64,000 bases of DNA from Desulfovibrio aminophilus DSM 12254 (GTDB taxonomy: Bacteria > Desulfobacterota > Desulfovibrionia > Desulfovibrionales > Desulfovibrionaceae): contig NZ_AUMA01000007.1 of the NCBI RefSeq assembly GCF_000422565.1, positions 1 through 64,000 on the forward strand, in the 5' to 3' direction. The notes below the pieces were generated by a model that had not been told where the DNA came from, did no database searches, and saw nothing but the letters and a program-made list of their open reading frames with translations. Below, one piece after another: positions 15,993 to 25,165 of the stretch. The position numbers and the translations under genes are program-made. How positions within the stretch are numbered: the first letter of the stretch is position 1; every line of letters starts with the position of its first letter.

Positions 15993-17531
15993 TTACTCGA
16001 AATCGGACGCCTCGAACCAGCAGCCGCGCACGTGGGAGCTGTAGCCCGGCCGGTAGTCCGGGGACTCGCTCCCGCCGTGGTGGAAGACGCAGAAGAAACG
16101 TCCGTCGGGCAGTTCGCACCACCCGGAGTAGCCGTAATCCGGCGGGGCCGCCTTGCGGTCGTTGGCCAGTTCCAGCACCCGGGTCTTGGCCAGGGCGTCG
16201 GGCAATCCCCGCTCCGCGTTCCAGTCCCAGGAATAGCTCCGGTCGTAGCGCGGTTCCGTGATGCGCAACCGCAGGCTTCGCCAGACGTGTTCCCCGCCGT
16301 TTTCCTCGGAGGCGTGGCGTGTGCCGAAGACCATGGGACGGGTGTCCACCGAGCGGGCGTCCACGGGCAGTTCCTGGCGCCGTCTGCCGTTGACGAAAAG
16401 GGAAACCGTGCCCGCCGCGTAGACCAGACGGATGTTCTGGAACCGGCCCCGGCGCAGGCGCACCGGCTCGGCGTCGGGCCTTTCGGCCACGATGCGGTCC
16501 GGGAAGATCTTCCACCAGACGCCGAAACGCAGGCCGCAGCCCTTGTCTTCTGCGGCCCGGCAGATCACACGCGCCTCCAGTTCGGCCATGGCTCGCGATG
16601 GGTCGGTCATGGGCCGCAGGGCGTAGCGCGCCGGAGCCTCGGGCCCGCTTTCGTTGCGGATGAGCAGCCCCTCCTCGGTGAGCGTCGGGTTGTCCGGAGA
16701 GGGCGTCAGGCCATGCACGGCGAAGTCCGAGAGAAGTTCTTCCGGTTCACCGATCCAGGCCGCCGTGCCGCCGTCCGGCCCCAGGTTGCGGTAGGTGACC
16801 AGCAGGCGGCCGCCGGAAGTCAGGCCCAGGGTGGGGCGATGGCCGATGAGCGGCGTGGGCCGCGGCTCGGACCAAGTGTCCCCCCCGTCCGGGGAGACGC
16901 AGACGTACATGGGCTCGTAGACGAAGCTGTTCTCGCGCATGAGCGCCAGGATGGCTCCCTCGGGCAGGCGGACCATGCTCGCTTCGCAGAGCATGAGGTT
17001 CGGGTCGCGGGCCAGGACCGTCCGGGGGGACCAGCTGCGGCCTCGATCCGTGGAGCGGTAGAGCATCTGCTCGATGAGCGGCTGGCGCGTCTGGGGCAGG
17101 GGAACGCCGCCGCGGGCCATGTGCCCCGTGAGCAGGAGGTTTTCGCTGTCCAGCTCCAGGATGCGGTCCAGCAGGCCGTGGGAAACCCCGGTCAGGGGTT
17201 GGGAGCACCATGCGCGGCCCTGGTTCGTGCTCCAGAAAAGTTGCGGCCCCGCGTCGTCTGAAAGTGTCAACTGGCCGCCGGAGAGCCGGGAGAAGCGCGG
17301 GCAGTGGCTGTTGTCCGCGCGCAACATGCGGGCCTCGGACCAGGATCGGCCGTCGTCGTCGCTTTCCTTGAGGAGCAGGCGGCGGCGCGCGCCCACGTGC
17401 TTGTCGAATTCGTTGTAGGCCACGAGCAGGCGGCCGTCGTCCGCGCGGCAGACGTCCGGGAAGCAGAGGTAGTGCCCTTGGCGGCGGTCGATCACCACAT
17501 GGCGCTCAGGGCGCCGGGAGAGCGTGGGCAC
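15993..17531 (-). CDS. Sialidase-superfamily (BNR/Asp-box) protein
   Basis: The 512-residue protein has a GTG start behind GAGGAGGCC. It carries at least four Asp-box-like repeats (SDDDGRSW, STNQGRAW, STDRGRSW, SPDGGDTW) spaced as in the six-bladed propeller of exo-sialidases. The N-terminal FPDVCRADDGRLLVAYNEF is typical of that fold. A second part (about 300-430) resembles a concanavalin-like sugar-binding or laminin-G-like sandwich (FGVWWKIFPDRI, NGRRRQELP). No signal peptide is seen, so the product is probably cytoplasmic. The sialidase Arg triad cannot be confirmed by eye; substrate unknown. Confidence 0.7.
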   Translation of the reverse strand: MPTLSRRPERHVVIDRRQGHYLCFPDVCRADDGRLLVAYNEFDKHVGARRRLLLKESDDDGRSWSEARMLRADNSHCPRFSRLSGGQLTLSDDAGPQLFWSTNQGRAWCSQPLTGVSHGLLDRILELDSENLLLTGHMARGGVPLPQTRQPLIEQMLYRSTDRGRSWSPRTVLARDPNLMLCEASMVRLPEGAILALMRENSFVYEPMYVCVSPDGGDTWSEPRPTPLIGHRPTLGLTSGGRLLVTYRNLGPDGGTAAWIGEPEELLSDFAVHGLTPSPDNPTLTEEGLLIRNESGPEAPARYALRPMTDPSRAMAELEARVICRAAEDKGCGLRFGVWWKIFPDRIVAERPDAEPVRLRRGRFQNIRLVYAAGTVSLFVNGRRRQELPVDARSVDTRPMVFGTRHASEENGGEHVWRSLRLRITEPRYDRSYSWDWNAERGLPDALAKTRVLELANDRKAAPPDYGYSGWCELPDGRFFCVFHHGGSESPDYRPGYSSHVRGCWFEASDFE

Positions 17532-17576
17532 GGCGGCCTCCTCGCCTGGGGCTGTTTCGGGCGCGCCGGGGCGGCG

Positions 17577-18869
17577 CTACTCCTTGTCCCGGTCGTCGAC
17601 GACCCGCTTGGTCTTGGAGAAGCTGCGCGGCAGGGTGCCCGGCGGCAGGATCTCCACCTCGCCGCGCACCAGGATCTGCCGCCGGATTTCGTCGGCCACG
17701 GCCTTGGCCAGGGCGGCGGATTCATCGGTCGCGCCGGGCAGGCGTTCCAGACGCACCTTCATGTGGTCCAGGCCCTCCTCGCGGCGCAGGCAGATCTGAT
17801 ATTCCGAGGAGAATTCCCGGAACTTCTCCAGCACCGCCGCGATCTGGCCGGGGTAGATGTTCACGCCCCGGAAGATGAACATGTCGTCGGAGCGGCCCTG
17901 GATACGGTCGTGGCGCGGCATGCACAGGCCGCAGGAACAGGCCCCGGGCAGGAGCCTGGTCAGGTCGCGGGTGCGGTAGCGGATGAGCGGCGAGGCCTCC
18001 TTGCGCAGGGAGGTGACGACCATCTCGCCCACCTGGCCGGGCTCCACCGGTTCGAGCGTGGCCGGGTCGAGGATTTCCACGACGTACAGGTCGGCCCAGT
18101 AGTGGATGCCGTTGCGGGCCTCGCATTCCAGGCCCGCCCCCGGGCCGTAGAGTTCGGTCATGCCGGAGATGTCGAAGCTGGCCTCCAGGCCCAGGGCGCG
18201 CTCGAACTGGCGGCGCATCTTGGGCGTGTGGGCCTCGGAGCCGAAGATGCAGCGCTTGAGCGCCAGCTTGTCACGCAGACCGTGGCGCTCAACCTCCTCG
18301 CCCATGAGCAGGGCCATGGAGGCCGTGGAACAGAGGCAGGTGGTCCGGAGGTCCACGAGCATCTGAAGCTGGATGTCCAGCATGCCGGGGCCCACGGGCA
18401 CGGCCATGGCCCCGAAGTGCTCGCAGCCGAGCTGGAAGCCGACGCCGGCGGTCCACAGGCCGTAGCCGGTGCAGACCTGCACGCGGTCCTTGGTCGTCAG
18501 CCCGGCCAGCTCGTAGCAGCGGGCGAACATGTGCTTCCAGGTGTCCACGTCGTTCTGGGTGTAGGTGAGCACCTTGCGTTTGCCGGTGGTGCCGCTGGAG
18601 GCGTGGATGCGCACCACCTGCTCCTCGGGCACGGAGAGCAGCGGCAGGGGGTAGCCCGCCTGGAGATCCTGGGCCGTGGTGAAGGGCAGGGCGCGCAGGT
18701 CGTCCAGGCCCCTGAACGCGGCAGGGTCGACCCCGGCCTCCTTGAACTTCTTGCGGTAGTATGGGCTGCCCTTGGCCGCATGGGCCACGGTCCAGCGCAG
18801 GCCCTCGTCCTGGATGCGGGCGATCTGGTCAGGCTGAAGGTGGGGCAGAAAACGGTATTTCTTGGGCAT
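17577..18869 (-). CDS. Phenylacetate-CoA ligase-like adenylating enzyme
   Basis: This protein of 430 residues starts MPKKYRF after a good CCAAGGAGCG site. It follows the PaaK family: SPYYRKKFKEAG near the start, the phosphate loop HASSGTTGKRK, the mid motif SGMTELYGPG, and the C-terminal RGRSDDMFIFRGVNIYP-like segment (QGRSDDMFIFRGVNIYPGQ). A Cys-rich stretch (GACSCGLCMPRH) is common in this family. It activates an aryl or arylacetic acid with ATP and CoA. Family length is about 430, so it is complete. No other phenylacetate genes are near; in anaerobes such orphan copies often work on aryl acids from amino-acid breakdown. Confidence 0.87.
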   Translation of the reverse strand: MPKKYRFLPHLQPDQIARIQDEGLRWTVAHAAKGSPYYRKKFKEAGVDPAAFRGLDDLRALPFTTAQDLQAGYPLPLLSVPEEQVVRIHASSGTTGKRKVLTYTQNDVDTWKHMFARCYELAGLTTKDRVQVCTGYGLWTAGVGFQLGCEHFGAMAVPVGPGMLDIQLQMLVDLRTTCLCSTASMALLMGEEVERHGLRDKLALKRCIFGSEAHTPKMRRQFERALGLEASFDISGMTELYGPGAGLECEARNGIHYWADLYVVEILDPATLEPVEPGQVGEMVVTSLRKEASPLIRYRTRDLTRLLPGACSCGLCMPRHDRIQGRSDDMFIFRGVNIYPGQIAAVLEKFREFSSEYQICLRREEGLDHMKVRLERLPGATDESAALAKAVADEIRRQILVRGEVEILPPGTLPRSFSKTKRVVDDRDKE

Positions 18870-18979
18870 GGGACGCGCGCTCCTTGGCGAGGGGCCTTGC
18901 CGGGCCCCGGGAATTGAGATACCCGCCTCTTCATGCAGCAAAAAGCGGCGCAGTTCAAGAGACATGGAGGGCCCCGGCC

Positions 18980-19732
18980 ATGATCGCCGGAAGCTGGCTC
19001 TCCGTGGCCGCGGCGGCGCTCCTGGGCCTGGCCCTGGGCAGTTTCGCCGGTTGCGTCGCGCACCGCTGGCTGGCCGAGGTCTCGATCCTTTTTCCGACGC
19101 GTTCCTTCTGCGCGTCCTGCGGCCGGACCCTGACCTGGAGCGAGAACATTCCGGTGGTGAGCTACCTTCTCCAGCGCGGGCGCTGTCGGGGCTGCGGCGC
19201 GGCCATCGGCGCACGCACTCTGCTGATCGAGCTGGCCTGCGGCCTGTGGTTCGGAATCGTGGCCTGGCGCTTCGGCCCGTCCTGGGCCTTCGCGGTGTAC
19301 GCGGCCTTCGGCTGGGCCTGCATCACGGCGGCGTTCATCGACCTGGACAGCTTCCTGCTGCCCGACTTCCTGACCCTTCCGGCGGCGGCCCTGGCCTATC
19401 CGGCCGCGGCTTGGCTCCTCGGCCGGGGCTGGCTGGAGCCGCTCATCGGGGCCCTGGCGGGCGCGGGGTTTCTCTGGATTCTGCGTTTCGCGCACATGCG
19501 CCTGCGCAAGGTCGAGGGCCTGGGCCTGGGGGACGTGAAGCTCATGCTCTCCATCGGCGCGTTGGTGGGGCCGATGGGTCTGCCCCTGGTCCTCGTCCTG
19601 GCCGGACTCACGGCCCTGGCGGCAAGCGTGTTCTATCTCCGCCGCCCGGACGCCGAAGGACTCAAAACGGCCGTGCCCTTCGGGCCGTTCCTGGCCCTGG
19701 GCGCGCTCATCCTGATCGTCTGGAAAGGCTAG
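18980..19732 (+). CDS. Prepilin peptidase (type IV leader peptidase/N-methyltransferase)
   Basis: The 250-residue membrane protein starts at the ATG of MIAGSWLSVAAAALLG. It shows the N-terminal LGLALGSFAGCVAHR, two zinc-type CxxC pairs (CASC and CRGC), and the two catalytic aspartates of the GFGD peptidases in AAFIDLDSFLLPD and GLGLGDVKLM. It cleaves prepilin leaders and methylates the new N-terminus. No pilin or secretion genes are adjacent. Its stop overlaps the stop of the convergent gene in CTAG (19729-19732), leaving no room for a terminator. Confidence 0.92.
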   Translation: MIAGSWLSVAAAALLGLALGSFAGCVAHRWLAEVSILFPTRSFCASCGRTLTWSENIPVVSYLLQRGRCRGCGAAIGARTLLIELACGLWFGIVAWRFGPSWAFAVYAAFGWACITAAFIDLDSFLLPDFLTLPAAALAYPAAAWLLGRGWLEPLIGALAGAGFLWILRFAHMRLRKVEGLGLGDVKLMLSIGALVGPMGLPLVLVLAGLTALAASVFYLRRPDAEGLKTAVPFGPFLALGALILIVWKG

Positions 19733-22143
19733 CCCAGCCGCGTCTCCACCCTGGCCGCCTCCTCATCCTTGCCCTGGGCCAGCAGGGCCTGGGCCAGCGT
19801 CCGCCAGTACTCCTCATGGTCCGGGGTCAGGGCCGCGCTTTGGCGGGCCAGAACCTCGGCGATCTGGGGATCTTCGCCGGATTCCAGGTAGAGACGCGCC
19901 AGCAGGTGCATGGCCTGGGCGTCGTTGTGGTTGGCGTTGAGCGCCAAGTGCAAGTATTCGCGGGCGCGGTCGCGTTCGCCCCGGGCCAGACAGACCCGGG
20001 CCAGGTGGCGCAGGACCAGTTCCTGTCCGCCGGGCAGGTCGGCGGCCTGGGCGTAGAGCTTCTCGGCCTGGGCCAGTTTGTTTTCCCGTTCGGCCAGAGT
20101 GCCCAGGCGCACCAGGCTGAAGACGTGGCGCGGGTCCAGTTTGAGGCAGCGGCGGTAGGCCTCGCGGGCCTTGCGGGAGTCCCCCAGCCGCTGGCAGGCC
20201 CAGCCCAAGTTGTAGTGGGCCATGATGTCGCCCTTGTCCCGGGCGATGACCTGCTCGAAGTGACTCCGGGCCTGGTCGAAGCGGCCCAGCTGGGCCAGGC
20301 AGATGCCCAGGGAGTTGCGGGCCGTGACGTTGTTCTCGTCGGCCAGCAGGGCGCGCTTGAATTCGTCCACGGCCCCGAAGATGTCGCCATCCATGTAGAG
20401 CTTGTCGGCCGCGATGTTCAGGGACACGGAGTCGAACAGGGCGGCCCGGGGCGGGGGCAGGAGCAGGGCGTGGTCCAGGGCCTTGCGGGCGTTGTCCAGG
20501 ATGTCCGCCCGGGAGAAATTGAGATAGGGGTGGCAGGCCGTGCCCACGGCCAGGTTCAGGGAGAGACGTTCGGCGGCCTGGGCGCAGAGCGCGCGCATGG
20601 CCGCCAAGACCTCGGCGGGGTCGCGGTCGGGCAGAAAGTAGGCCAACCCGCCCAGGCCGAAACGGCCACCCGCCGGTGAGCCTCCGAGGATTTCGGCGGC
20701 CAGCTCGGCGGTTTGGCGCACGAGCCCGTCCATATGCTTCTGGAAATTGGGCGAACGGTCGCCGGGCTGATCCTGGATGCGCGCCAGGGCCAGACAGAAA
20801 TGCTCGGGCTTCAGCCGGGCGCGGGCGAAAAATGTCAGGAAGTCGCGGTAGGAGTAGAGTCCGGTGAGCATGTCCCTCTGCGCGGTCGTGCCGTCGGCGG
20901 CGGTTTCGTTTTCGAAGAAGCTTTCGCTGTCCTGGATGAGGGTCAGGCGGTCGCCCGCCTCCACGGTCCAGGACGGGTCCGAGGTGTGCAGCACCTCGGC
21001 GAAGCTCATCTCGTCCTGCACCACGGTGAGCACCACCTCGCCCTTGTACAGCGTGGGATAGCGGCCCAGCAGACGGTCGTCCTCGCTGAGCCGGGCCTCG
21101 GCGGTCTTCTGGTACTTTGGGGACCAGACCAGGAAGCGCTGTCCTTCCTGGGCGTCCACGGAGCGACCCAGGCTGGTTGAGAGGCGGTTCATGGGCAGGA
21201 TCTCCAGCACTCGGCCGCCGGCCTTGAGCACGTCGGCGTAGGCGAAGACTCGGTCGCGGCCGTGGTCCTTGGCCGTGGCCACGGCCTTGCGCGCCTTGCG
21301 GAGGAGGATGCGGGCCTGCTCGGCGTCGGAGCGCTTGAGCTGGGCCCCGGAAAGTCCCTGGGGGTAGTTGATGGCGCCCAGGCTGGCCGAAACCTGCAGG
21401 CGGTCGCCGGAGAGGTCGTCGGTCACGGACAGCTTGCCGACCTCTTCGCGGATCACTTCGGCCAGTTGGAAACAGACACGGGGCGTGGCGTCGGGCAGGA
21501 GCAAGGCGAAGGCGTCGTCCTGGAGCCTCGCCGCCACCACGTGCTTGGGGCAGACCCGGGCGAGGACCGCGCCGACCTCGGCCACCATGCGGTCGCCGGT
21601 GGCGTAGCCGTAATTCTCGTTGATGCGCTGGAAGCAGTCCAGGTCCATGAGCACGAGGCCCAGGCAACCGGAGAAGCTCGGCAGGTCGGCGTCCAGGCGC
21701 TGGCCCGAGGCGGGCATGAGGCAGCTTTTGATGCGCCCGATCTCCAGGATCAGATTCTGCTGGAAGCGCTGGCGGTTGGCCAGCCCGGTGAGCGGGTCGG
21801 TGATGCCCTGCTTGTAGAGCCGCAGCCGTTCGAGCACCGAGGAGGCCAGGGCCTGGAGATAGCGCAGGGAGGACTTGGGCGCGGCCAGCTTCACCCCTCG
21901 GGCCATGAACCAGGCCAGCAGCCGTCCCCGCAGGACCAGGGGCAGCAGCAGTTCGCCGTCGGCCGCGCGGTACTCGGGCTCGAAGACGCCTGCCTCCTCT
22001 CCCTGCCGGGGGAAGAAGAGGCTGTAGGAAGTGAAGGGAAGGAACCGGCGCAGGGCGTCCTTCAGCGCGTGCTCGTATTCCACGAGATCGCGCCGGTCCA
22101 GGAGCAGGGGGCCGTCGGCGAAGGGGTCTTTATGGGCGTGCAT
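19729..22143 (-). CDS. Large GGDEF-like/TPR protein with two degenerate GGDEF domains
   Basis: This protein of 804 residues has no membrane segment. After a GAF-like N-terminus comes a GGDEF-type domain (DPLTGLANRQRFQQNL, LVLMDLDCFQRINENYG, ATGDRMVAEVG) whose signature is QDDAF; no RxxD site precedes it. A spacer of beta character follows, then a second domain that starts like a GGDEF (DMLTGLYSYRDFLTFF) with GGLAYF where the signature should be. From about 560 to the end there are six or seven TPR repeats (for example NSLGICLAQLGRFDQARSHF, YNLGWACQRLGDSRKAREAY). Likely a regulatory scaffold rather than a cyclase. Partners unknown. Confidence 0.8.
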   Translation of the reverse strand: MHAHKDPFADGPLLLDRRDLVEYEHALKDALRRFLPFTSYSLFFPRQGEEAGVFEPEYRAADGELLLPLVLRGRLLAWFMARGVKLAAPKSSLRYLQALASSVLERLRLYKQGITDPLTGLANRQRFQQNLILEIGRIKSCLMPASGQRLDADLPSFSGCLGLVLMDLDCFQRINENYGYATGDRMVAEVGAVLARVCPKHVVAARLQDDAFALLLPDATPRVCFQLAEVIREEVGKLSVTDDLSGDRLQVSASLGAINYPQGLSGAQLKRSDAEQARILLRKARKAVATAKDHGRDRVFAYADVLKAGGRVLEILPMNRLSTSLGRSVDAQEGQRFLVWSPKYQKTAEARLSEDDRLLGRYPTLYKGEVVLTVVQDEMSFAEVLHTSDPSWTVEAGDRLTLIQDSESFFENETAADGTTAQRDMLTGLYSYRDFLTFFARARLKPEHFCLALARIQDQPGDRSPNFQKHMDGLVRQTAELAAEILGGSPAGGRFGLGGLAYFLPDRDPAEVLAAMRALCAQAAERLSLNLAVGTACHPYLNFSRADILDNARKALDHALLLPPPRAALFDSVSLNIAADKLYMDGDIFGAVDEFKRALLADENNVTARNSLGICLAQLGRFDQARSHFEQVIARDKGDIMAHYNLGWACQRLGDSRKAREAYRRCLKLDPRHVFSLVRLGTLAERENKLAQAEKLYAQAADLPGGQELVLRHLARVCLARGERDRAREYLHLALNANHNDAQAMHLLARLYLESGEDPQIAEVLARQSAALTPDHEEYWRTLAQALLAQGKDEEAARVETRLG

Positions 22144-22159
22144 AACCCGTGTCTTTATC

Positions 22160-22189
22160 TTGACAAACCCGTTTGCTCAAGAGGATTCA
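22160..22189 (+). promoter_or_regulatory. Candidate promoter of panC-panD-metK
   Basis: A TTGACA box at 22160-22165 is followed at 18 bases by GATTCA, a weak -10. It lies in the 107-base gap between the divergent GGDEF/TPR gene and panC, the only stretch where this operon can have its own promoter. Confidence 0.4.
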
Positions 22190-22250
22190 GGGGCTCCTCG
22201 CGCGGTGGTGTGGACAAGGCCGCCAAAAGGGGTTAGCTGCTGGCCCAGTT

Positions 22251-23099
22251 ATGAACATCATCAATGATCCCCTCGCGCTCCAGCGGACCTGTCTGAATTG
22301 GCGGTCCGAGGGGCTTGTCGTCGGCCTGGTTCCCACCATGGGCTATTTCCATGCCGGGCACCTCTCACTTATGGACTACGCCCGGTCCCGCGCGGACCGG
22401 CTGGTGGTCTCCCTGTTCGTCAACCCCACGCAGTTCGGCCCCAACGAGGATCTGTCGCGTTATCCGCGCGATCCCGAGCGTGACGCGGCCCTGGCCCGTG
22501 AGCACGGCGTCGATCTGCTCTTCACCCCCGAGCCCGGGGTCATGTACGCCCCGGACCACGCCACCTGGGTCGAGGTGCCGACCTTGGCCCGGGGCCTGTG
22601 CGCGGCCTCGCGGCCGGTGCACTTCCGGGGCGTGGCCACGGTGGTGAGCAAGCTTTTCCTGCTGACCCTGCCGGGATTCGCCGTGTTCGGCGAGAAGGAC
22701 TTCCAACAGTTGGCCCTGATCCGGCGCATGGTCCGCGATCTGAATTTCCCACTGGAGGTGGTCGGGCGGCCCATCGTGCGCGAAGCCGACGGCTTGGCCC
22801 TGAGTTCGCGCAACGTCAATCTCACGCCCGAGGAACGCCGGGCTGCGCCGGCCATCCGCCAGGGCCTGCTGGCTGCGGCCGATTGGGTGCGCGGCGGAGT
22901 GCGGACCTCCGGCGAATTGACGACCCGGTTGCGGGCCTTCTACGCCGAGCGGCTGCCCATGTCCCGACTGGACTACGCCGAGATCGTGGACCCCGATTCC
23001 ATGGAGCCCCTGGCGGAAATCCCCGGACGGGCGCTGCTCGCCGTGGCCTTGCATATGAGCAGGGCCCGCCTTATAGACAATATTCTTCTGGGAGATTAA
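22251..23099 (+). CDS. panC: Pantoate-beta-alanine ligase (pantothenate synthetase)
   Basis: The 282-residue enzyme has the nucleotidyltransferase motif VPTMGYFHAGHLSLM with the HxGH signature, NPTQFGPNEDLSRYPR, FGEKDFQQLALIRRM and SSRNVNLTPEER. It joins pantoate to beta-alanine using ATP, the last step of pantothenate synthesis. The start at MNIINDP matches the usual family N-terminus although its ribosome site is weak (AAAGGGG lies further upstream). panD follows after 6 bases. Confidence 0.97.
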   Translation: MNIINDPLALQRTCLNWRSEGLVVGLVPTMGYFHAGHLSLMDYARSRADRLVVSLFVNPTQFGPNEDLSRYPRDPERDAALAREHGVDLLFTPEPGVMYAPDHATWVEVPTLARGLCAASRPVHFRGVATVVSKLFLLTLPGFAVFGEKDFQQLALIRRMVRDLNFPLEVVGRPIVREADGLALSSRNVNLTPEERRAAPAIRQGLLAAADWVRGGVRTSGELTTRLRAFYAERLPMSRLDYAEIVDPDSMEPLAEIPGRALLAVALHMSRARLIDNILLGD

Positions 23100-23105
23100 G
23101 TTCAG

Positions 23106-23516
23106 ATGTCTTCCCGATGCTTTTTGAGCGGCAAGATCCACGGCGCGGTGATAACCGAGGCCAACGTGGAGTACAGGGGCAGCTTGTCCGTGGACCCGGA
23201 ACTCTTGCGGGCCTCGGGCATCCTGCCCTTCGAGCGCATCGACGTGTACAATGTGGATAACGGGGAGCGTCTGACCACCTACGCCATCCCCGGAGGGCCG
23301 GGCGAGATCTGCCTGAACGGGGCGGCCGCCCGCAAGGGGCGGGTGGGCCAGCGCGTCATCGTGGCGTCGTACGTCTGGCTGACCCGTGAGGAAATGGACG
23401 GATTCCGGCCGAAAACGGTTCTTGTGGACCGCGGCAACCGCGTGACCGAAATCCTCGAGGGGCACATCGGTGAAGTCCCCGAGGAGAGCAATTCCCTCAA
23501 GGAGGAACCCGCATGA
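23106..23516 (+). CDS. panD: Aspartate 1-decarboxylase proenzyme
   Basis: This product of 136 residues has the self-cleavage site EYRGSLSVD. Gly-Ser is split to leave a pyruvoyl group on Ser, and the downstream [17 protein letters not shown] and [15 protein letters not shown] are standard. It makes beta-alanine for PanC, encoded directly upstream. Its stop overlaps the metK start (ATGA at 23513). Confidence 0.96.
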   Translation: MSSRCFLSGKIHGAVITEANVEYRGSLSVDPELLRASGILPFERIDVYNVDNGERLTTYAIPGGPGEICLNGAAARKGRVGQRVIVASYVWLTREEMDGFRPKTVLVDRGNRVTEILEGHIGEVPEESNSLKEEPA

Positions 23517-24682
23517 TCAGACCCAAGGGCAAATACCTGTTCACCTCCGAGTCCGTGACCGAGGGGCACCCGGACAAGGTGGCCGACAAGATTTCCGACT
23601 CGGTCCTGGACGCCATCCTGGCCCAGGACCCCGACGCCCACGTGGCCTGCGAGACCCTGGTGACCACCGGCATGGCCTTCATCGCCGGCGAGATCAGCAC
23701 CAAGGCCTACGCCGACCTGCCGCAGATCGTGCGCGAGACGGTCAAGGACATCGGCTACACGAGTTCGGAGATGGGCTTCGACGCGGAAACCTGCGCGGTC
23801 ATCTCCTCCATCGACAAGCAGTCCGTGGACATCGCCCAGGGCGTGAGCCGCCAGAAGCCCGAGGAGCAGGGCGCGGGCGACCAGGGCATGATGTTCGGCT
23901 TCGCCACCACCGAGACGGACGCTCTCATGCCCATGCCCATCTACCTGGCCCACAAGCTTTCCCGGCGTCTGACCTATGTGCGCAAGGAGGGCATTCTCGA
24001 TTTCCTGCGTCCCGACGGCAAGACCCAGGTGGCCGTGCAGTACGAGGACGGCAAGCCGGTGCGCATCGACAACGTGGTGGTCTCGGCCCAGCACGACAAG
24101 CACATCGCCCACGCCGACCTGGTGGAGGCCATCAAGAAGGAAGTCATCTTCCACACGCTGCCGCAGAACCTGATCGACGACAAGCTGAAGATCTACGTGA
24201 ACCCCACCGGCCGCTTCGTCATCGGCGGTCCCGTGGGCGATTGCGGCCTCACCGGCCGCAAGATCATCCAGGACACCTACGGCGGCGCGGGCGCCCACGG
24301 CGGCGGCGCGTTCTCCGGCAAGGATCCCTCCAAGGTGGACCGCTCCGGCGCGTACATGGCCCGTTATGTGGCCAAGAACGTCGTGGCCGCCGGGCTGGCC
24401 GAGGTGGCCGAGGTTCAGATCGCCTACGCCATCGGCATGGCCGAGCCCGTGTCCGTGCTCTGCACCTCCCACGGCACCGGGCCGGTGTCCGACGACGTGC
24501 TGACCAAGGCCGTGCGCGAGGTTTTCGACCTCCGCCCGTACTACATCATCCAGCGCCTGAACCTGAAGCGGCCCATCTACCGTGAAACCACCAACTACGG
24601 CCACTTCGGCCGTGAGCGGCCGGAGTTCATCTGGGAGCAGACCGACGCGGCGGCCGATCTGCGCACCGCCTGCAAGTTGTAA
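23513..24682 (+). CDS. metK: S-adenosylmethionine synthase
   Basis: The 389-residue enzyme has all three repeats of the family, including [31 protein letters not shown] (methionine/ATP motif), [19 protein letters not shown] and [19 protein letters not shown]. It makes AdoMet from methionine and ATP. It is translationally coupled to panD through an ATGA overlap, and a strong terminator follows. No SAM riboswitch is possible directly upstream because the genes overlap. Confidence 0.98.
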   Translation: MIRPKGKYLFTSESVTEGHPDKVADKISDSVLDAILAQDPDAHVACETLVTTGMAFIAGEISTKAYADLPQIVRETVKDIGYTSSEMGFDAETCAVISSIDKQSVDIAQGVSRQKPEEQGAGDQGMMFGFATTETDALMPMPIYLAHKLSRRLTYVRKEGILDFLRPDGKTQVAVQYEDGKPVRIDNVVVSAQHDKHIAHADLVEAIKKEVIFHTLPQNLIDDKLKIYVNPTGRFVIGGPVGDCGLTGRKIIQDTYGGAGAHGGGAFSGKDPSKVDRSGAYMARYVAKNVVAAGLAEVAEVQIAYAIGMAEPVSVLCTSHGTGPVSDDVLTKAVREVFDLRPYYIIQRLNLKRPIYRETTNYGHFGRERPEFIWEQTDAAADLRTACKL

Positions 24683-24705
24683 CCGGCTGATCGAAGCGAT
24701 GAACC

Positions 24706-24733
24706 AAAAGGCGGGGGCGACCCCGCCTTTTTT
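24706..24733 (+). terminator. Terminator of panC-panD-metK
   Basis: A perfect 11-bp stem AAAAGGCGGGG / CCCCGCCTTTT with a GCGA tetraloop and a run of six or more T. Confidence 0.95.
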
Positions 24734-24752
24734 CATGCCCTCCCCGGACGCG

Positions 24753-24777
24753 AAAAAAAGGGCGGCCGGAGCCGCCC
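24753..24777 (-). terminator. Terminator of amt-glnK
   Basis: On the minus strand GGGCGGC pairs with GCCGCCC (24760-24777) and is followed by a run of seven T. It lies 22 bases after the glnK stop. Confidence 0.9.
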
Positions 24778-24799
24778 ATTCGTTGTCCGGATCAGGGAG

Positions 24800-25132
24800 T
24801 TAGAGGATGCCGTCCTCGCCGGTGCGGATGCGCAGAGCCCGGGCCAGATCCAGGACGAAGATCACGCCGTCGCCCTCCTTGCCGGTCTGGCCACCCTTCA
24901 TGACGGCCTCGATGGCCTTGTCCTGGAAGTCGTCGTTGACGCCGATCTCCAAGCGCACCTTCTTAAGCAGGTTCACTTCCATGACGACGCCGCGGTAAGT
25001 CTCGGTGAATCCCTTCTGGCGCCCGGCTCCCAACACGTTGGTCACGGAGAGGGAGTAGATTTCCTTGGCGTACAGTTCCTGCTTGACCGCGTTCAGGCGA
25101 TCGGGCCGGATGTAGGCGATGATGAGCTTCAT
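24800..25132 (-). CDS. glnK: PII nitrogen regulatory protein (GlnK-like)
   Basis: This PII protein of 110 residues is encoded directly after amt, as GlnK usually is, and would dock on the ammonium channel to close it when nitrogen is plentiful. The T-loop reads GRQKGFTETYRGVVMEVNLL: Tyr46 is kept but position 51, the uridylylated Tyr of E. coli PII, is Met. Covalent uridylylation at that site is therefore not possible and control would rest on ATP/ADP and 2-oxoglutarate binding (BGNDG region AVMKGGQTGKEGDGVIFVL is intact). The start follows CAAGGAGGAAAACACCA. Confidence 0.93.
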   Translation of the reverse strand: MKLIIAYIRPDRLNAVKQELYAKEIYSLSVTNVLGAGRQKGFTETYRGVVMEVNLLKKVRLEIGVNDDFQDKAIEAVMKGGQTGKEGDGVIFVLDLARALRIRTGEDGIL

Positions 25133-25165
25133 TGGTGTTTTCCTCCTTGTATTGCGGGCTTCCGG

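Noticed and set aside
18862-20679. 605-codon plus-strand frame across the prepilin peptidase and GGDEF/TPR genes
   Set aside because: It overlaps two well-supported genes in other frames and has no recognisable motif.
23100-23512. SAM riboswitch upstream of metK
   Set aside because: metK overlaps the panD stop, and the upstream sequence is entirely coding.
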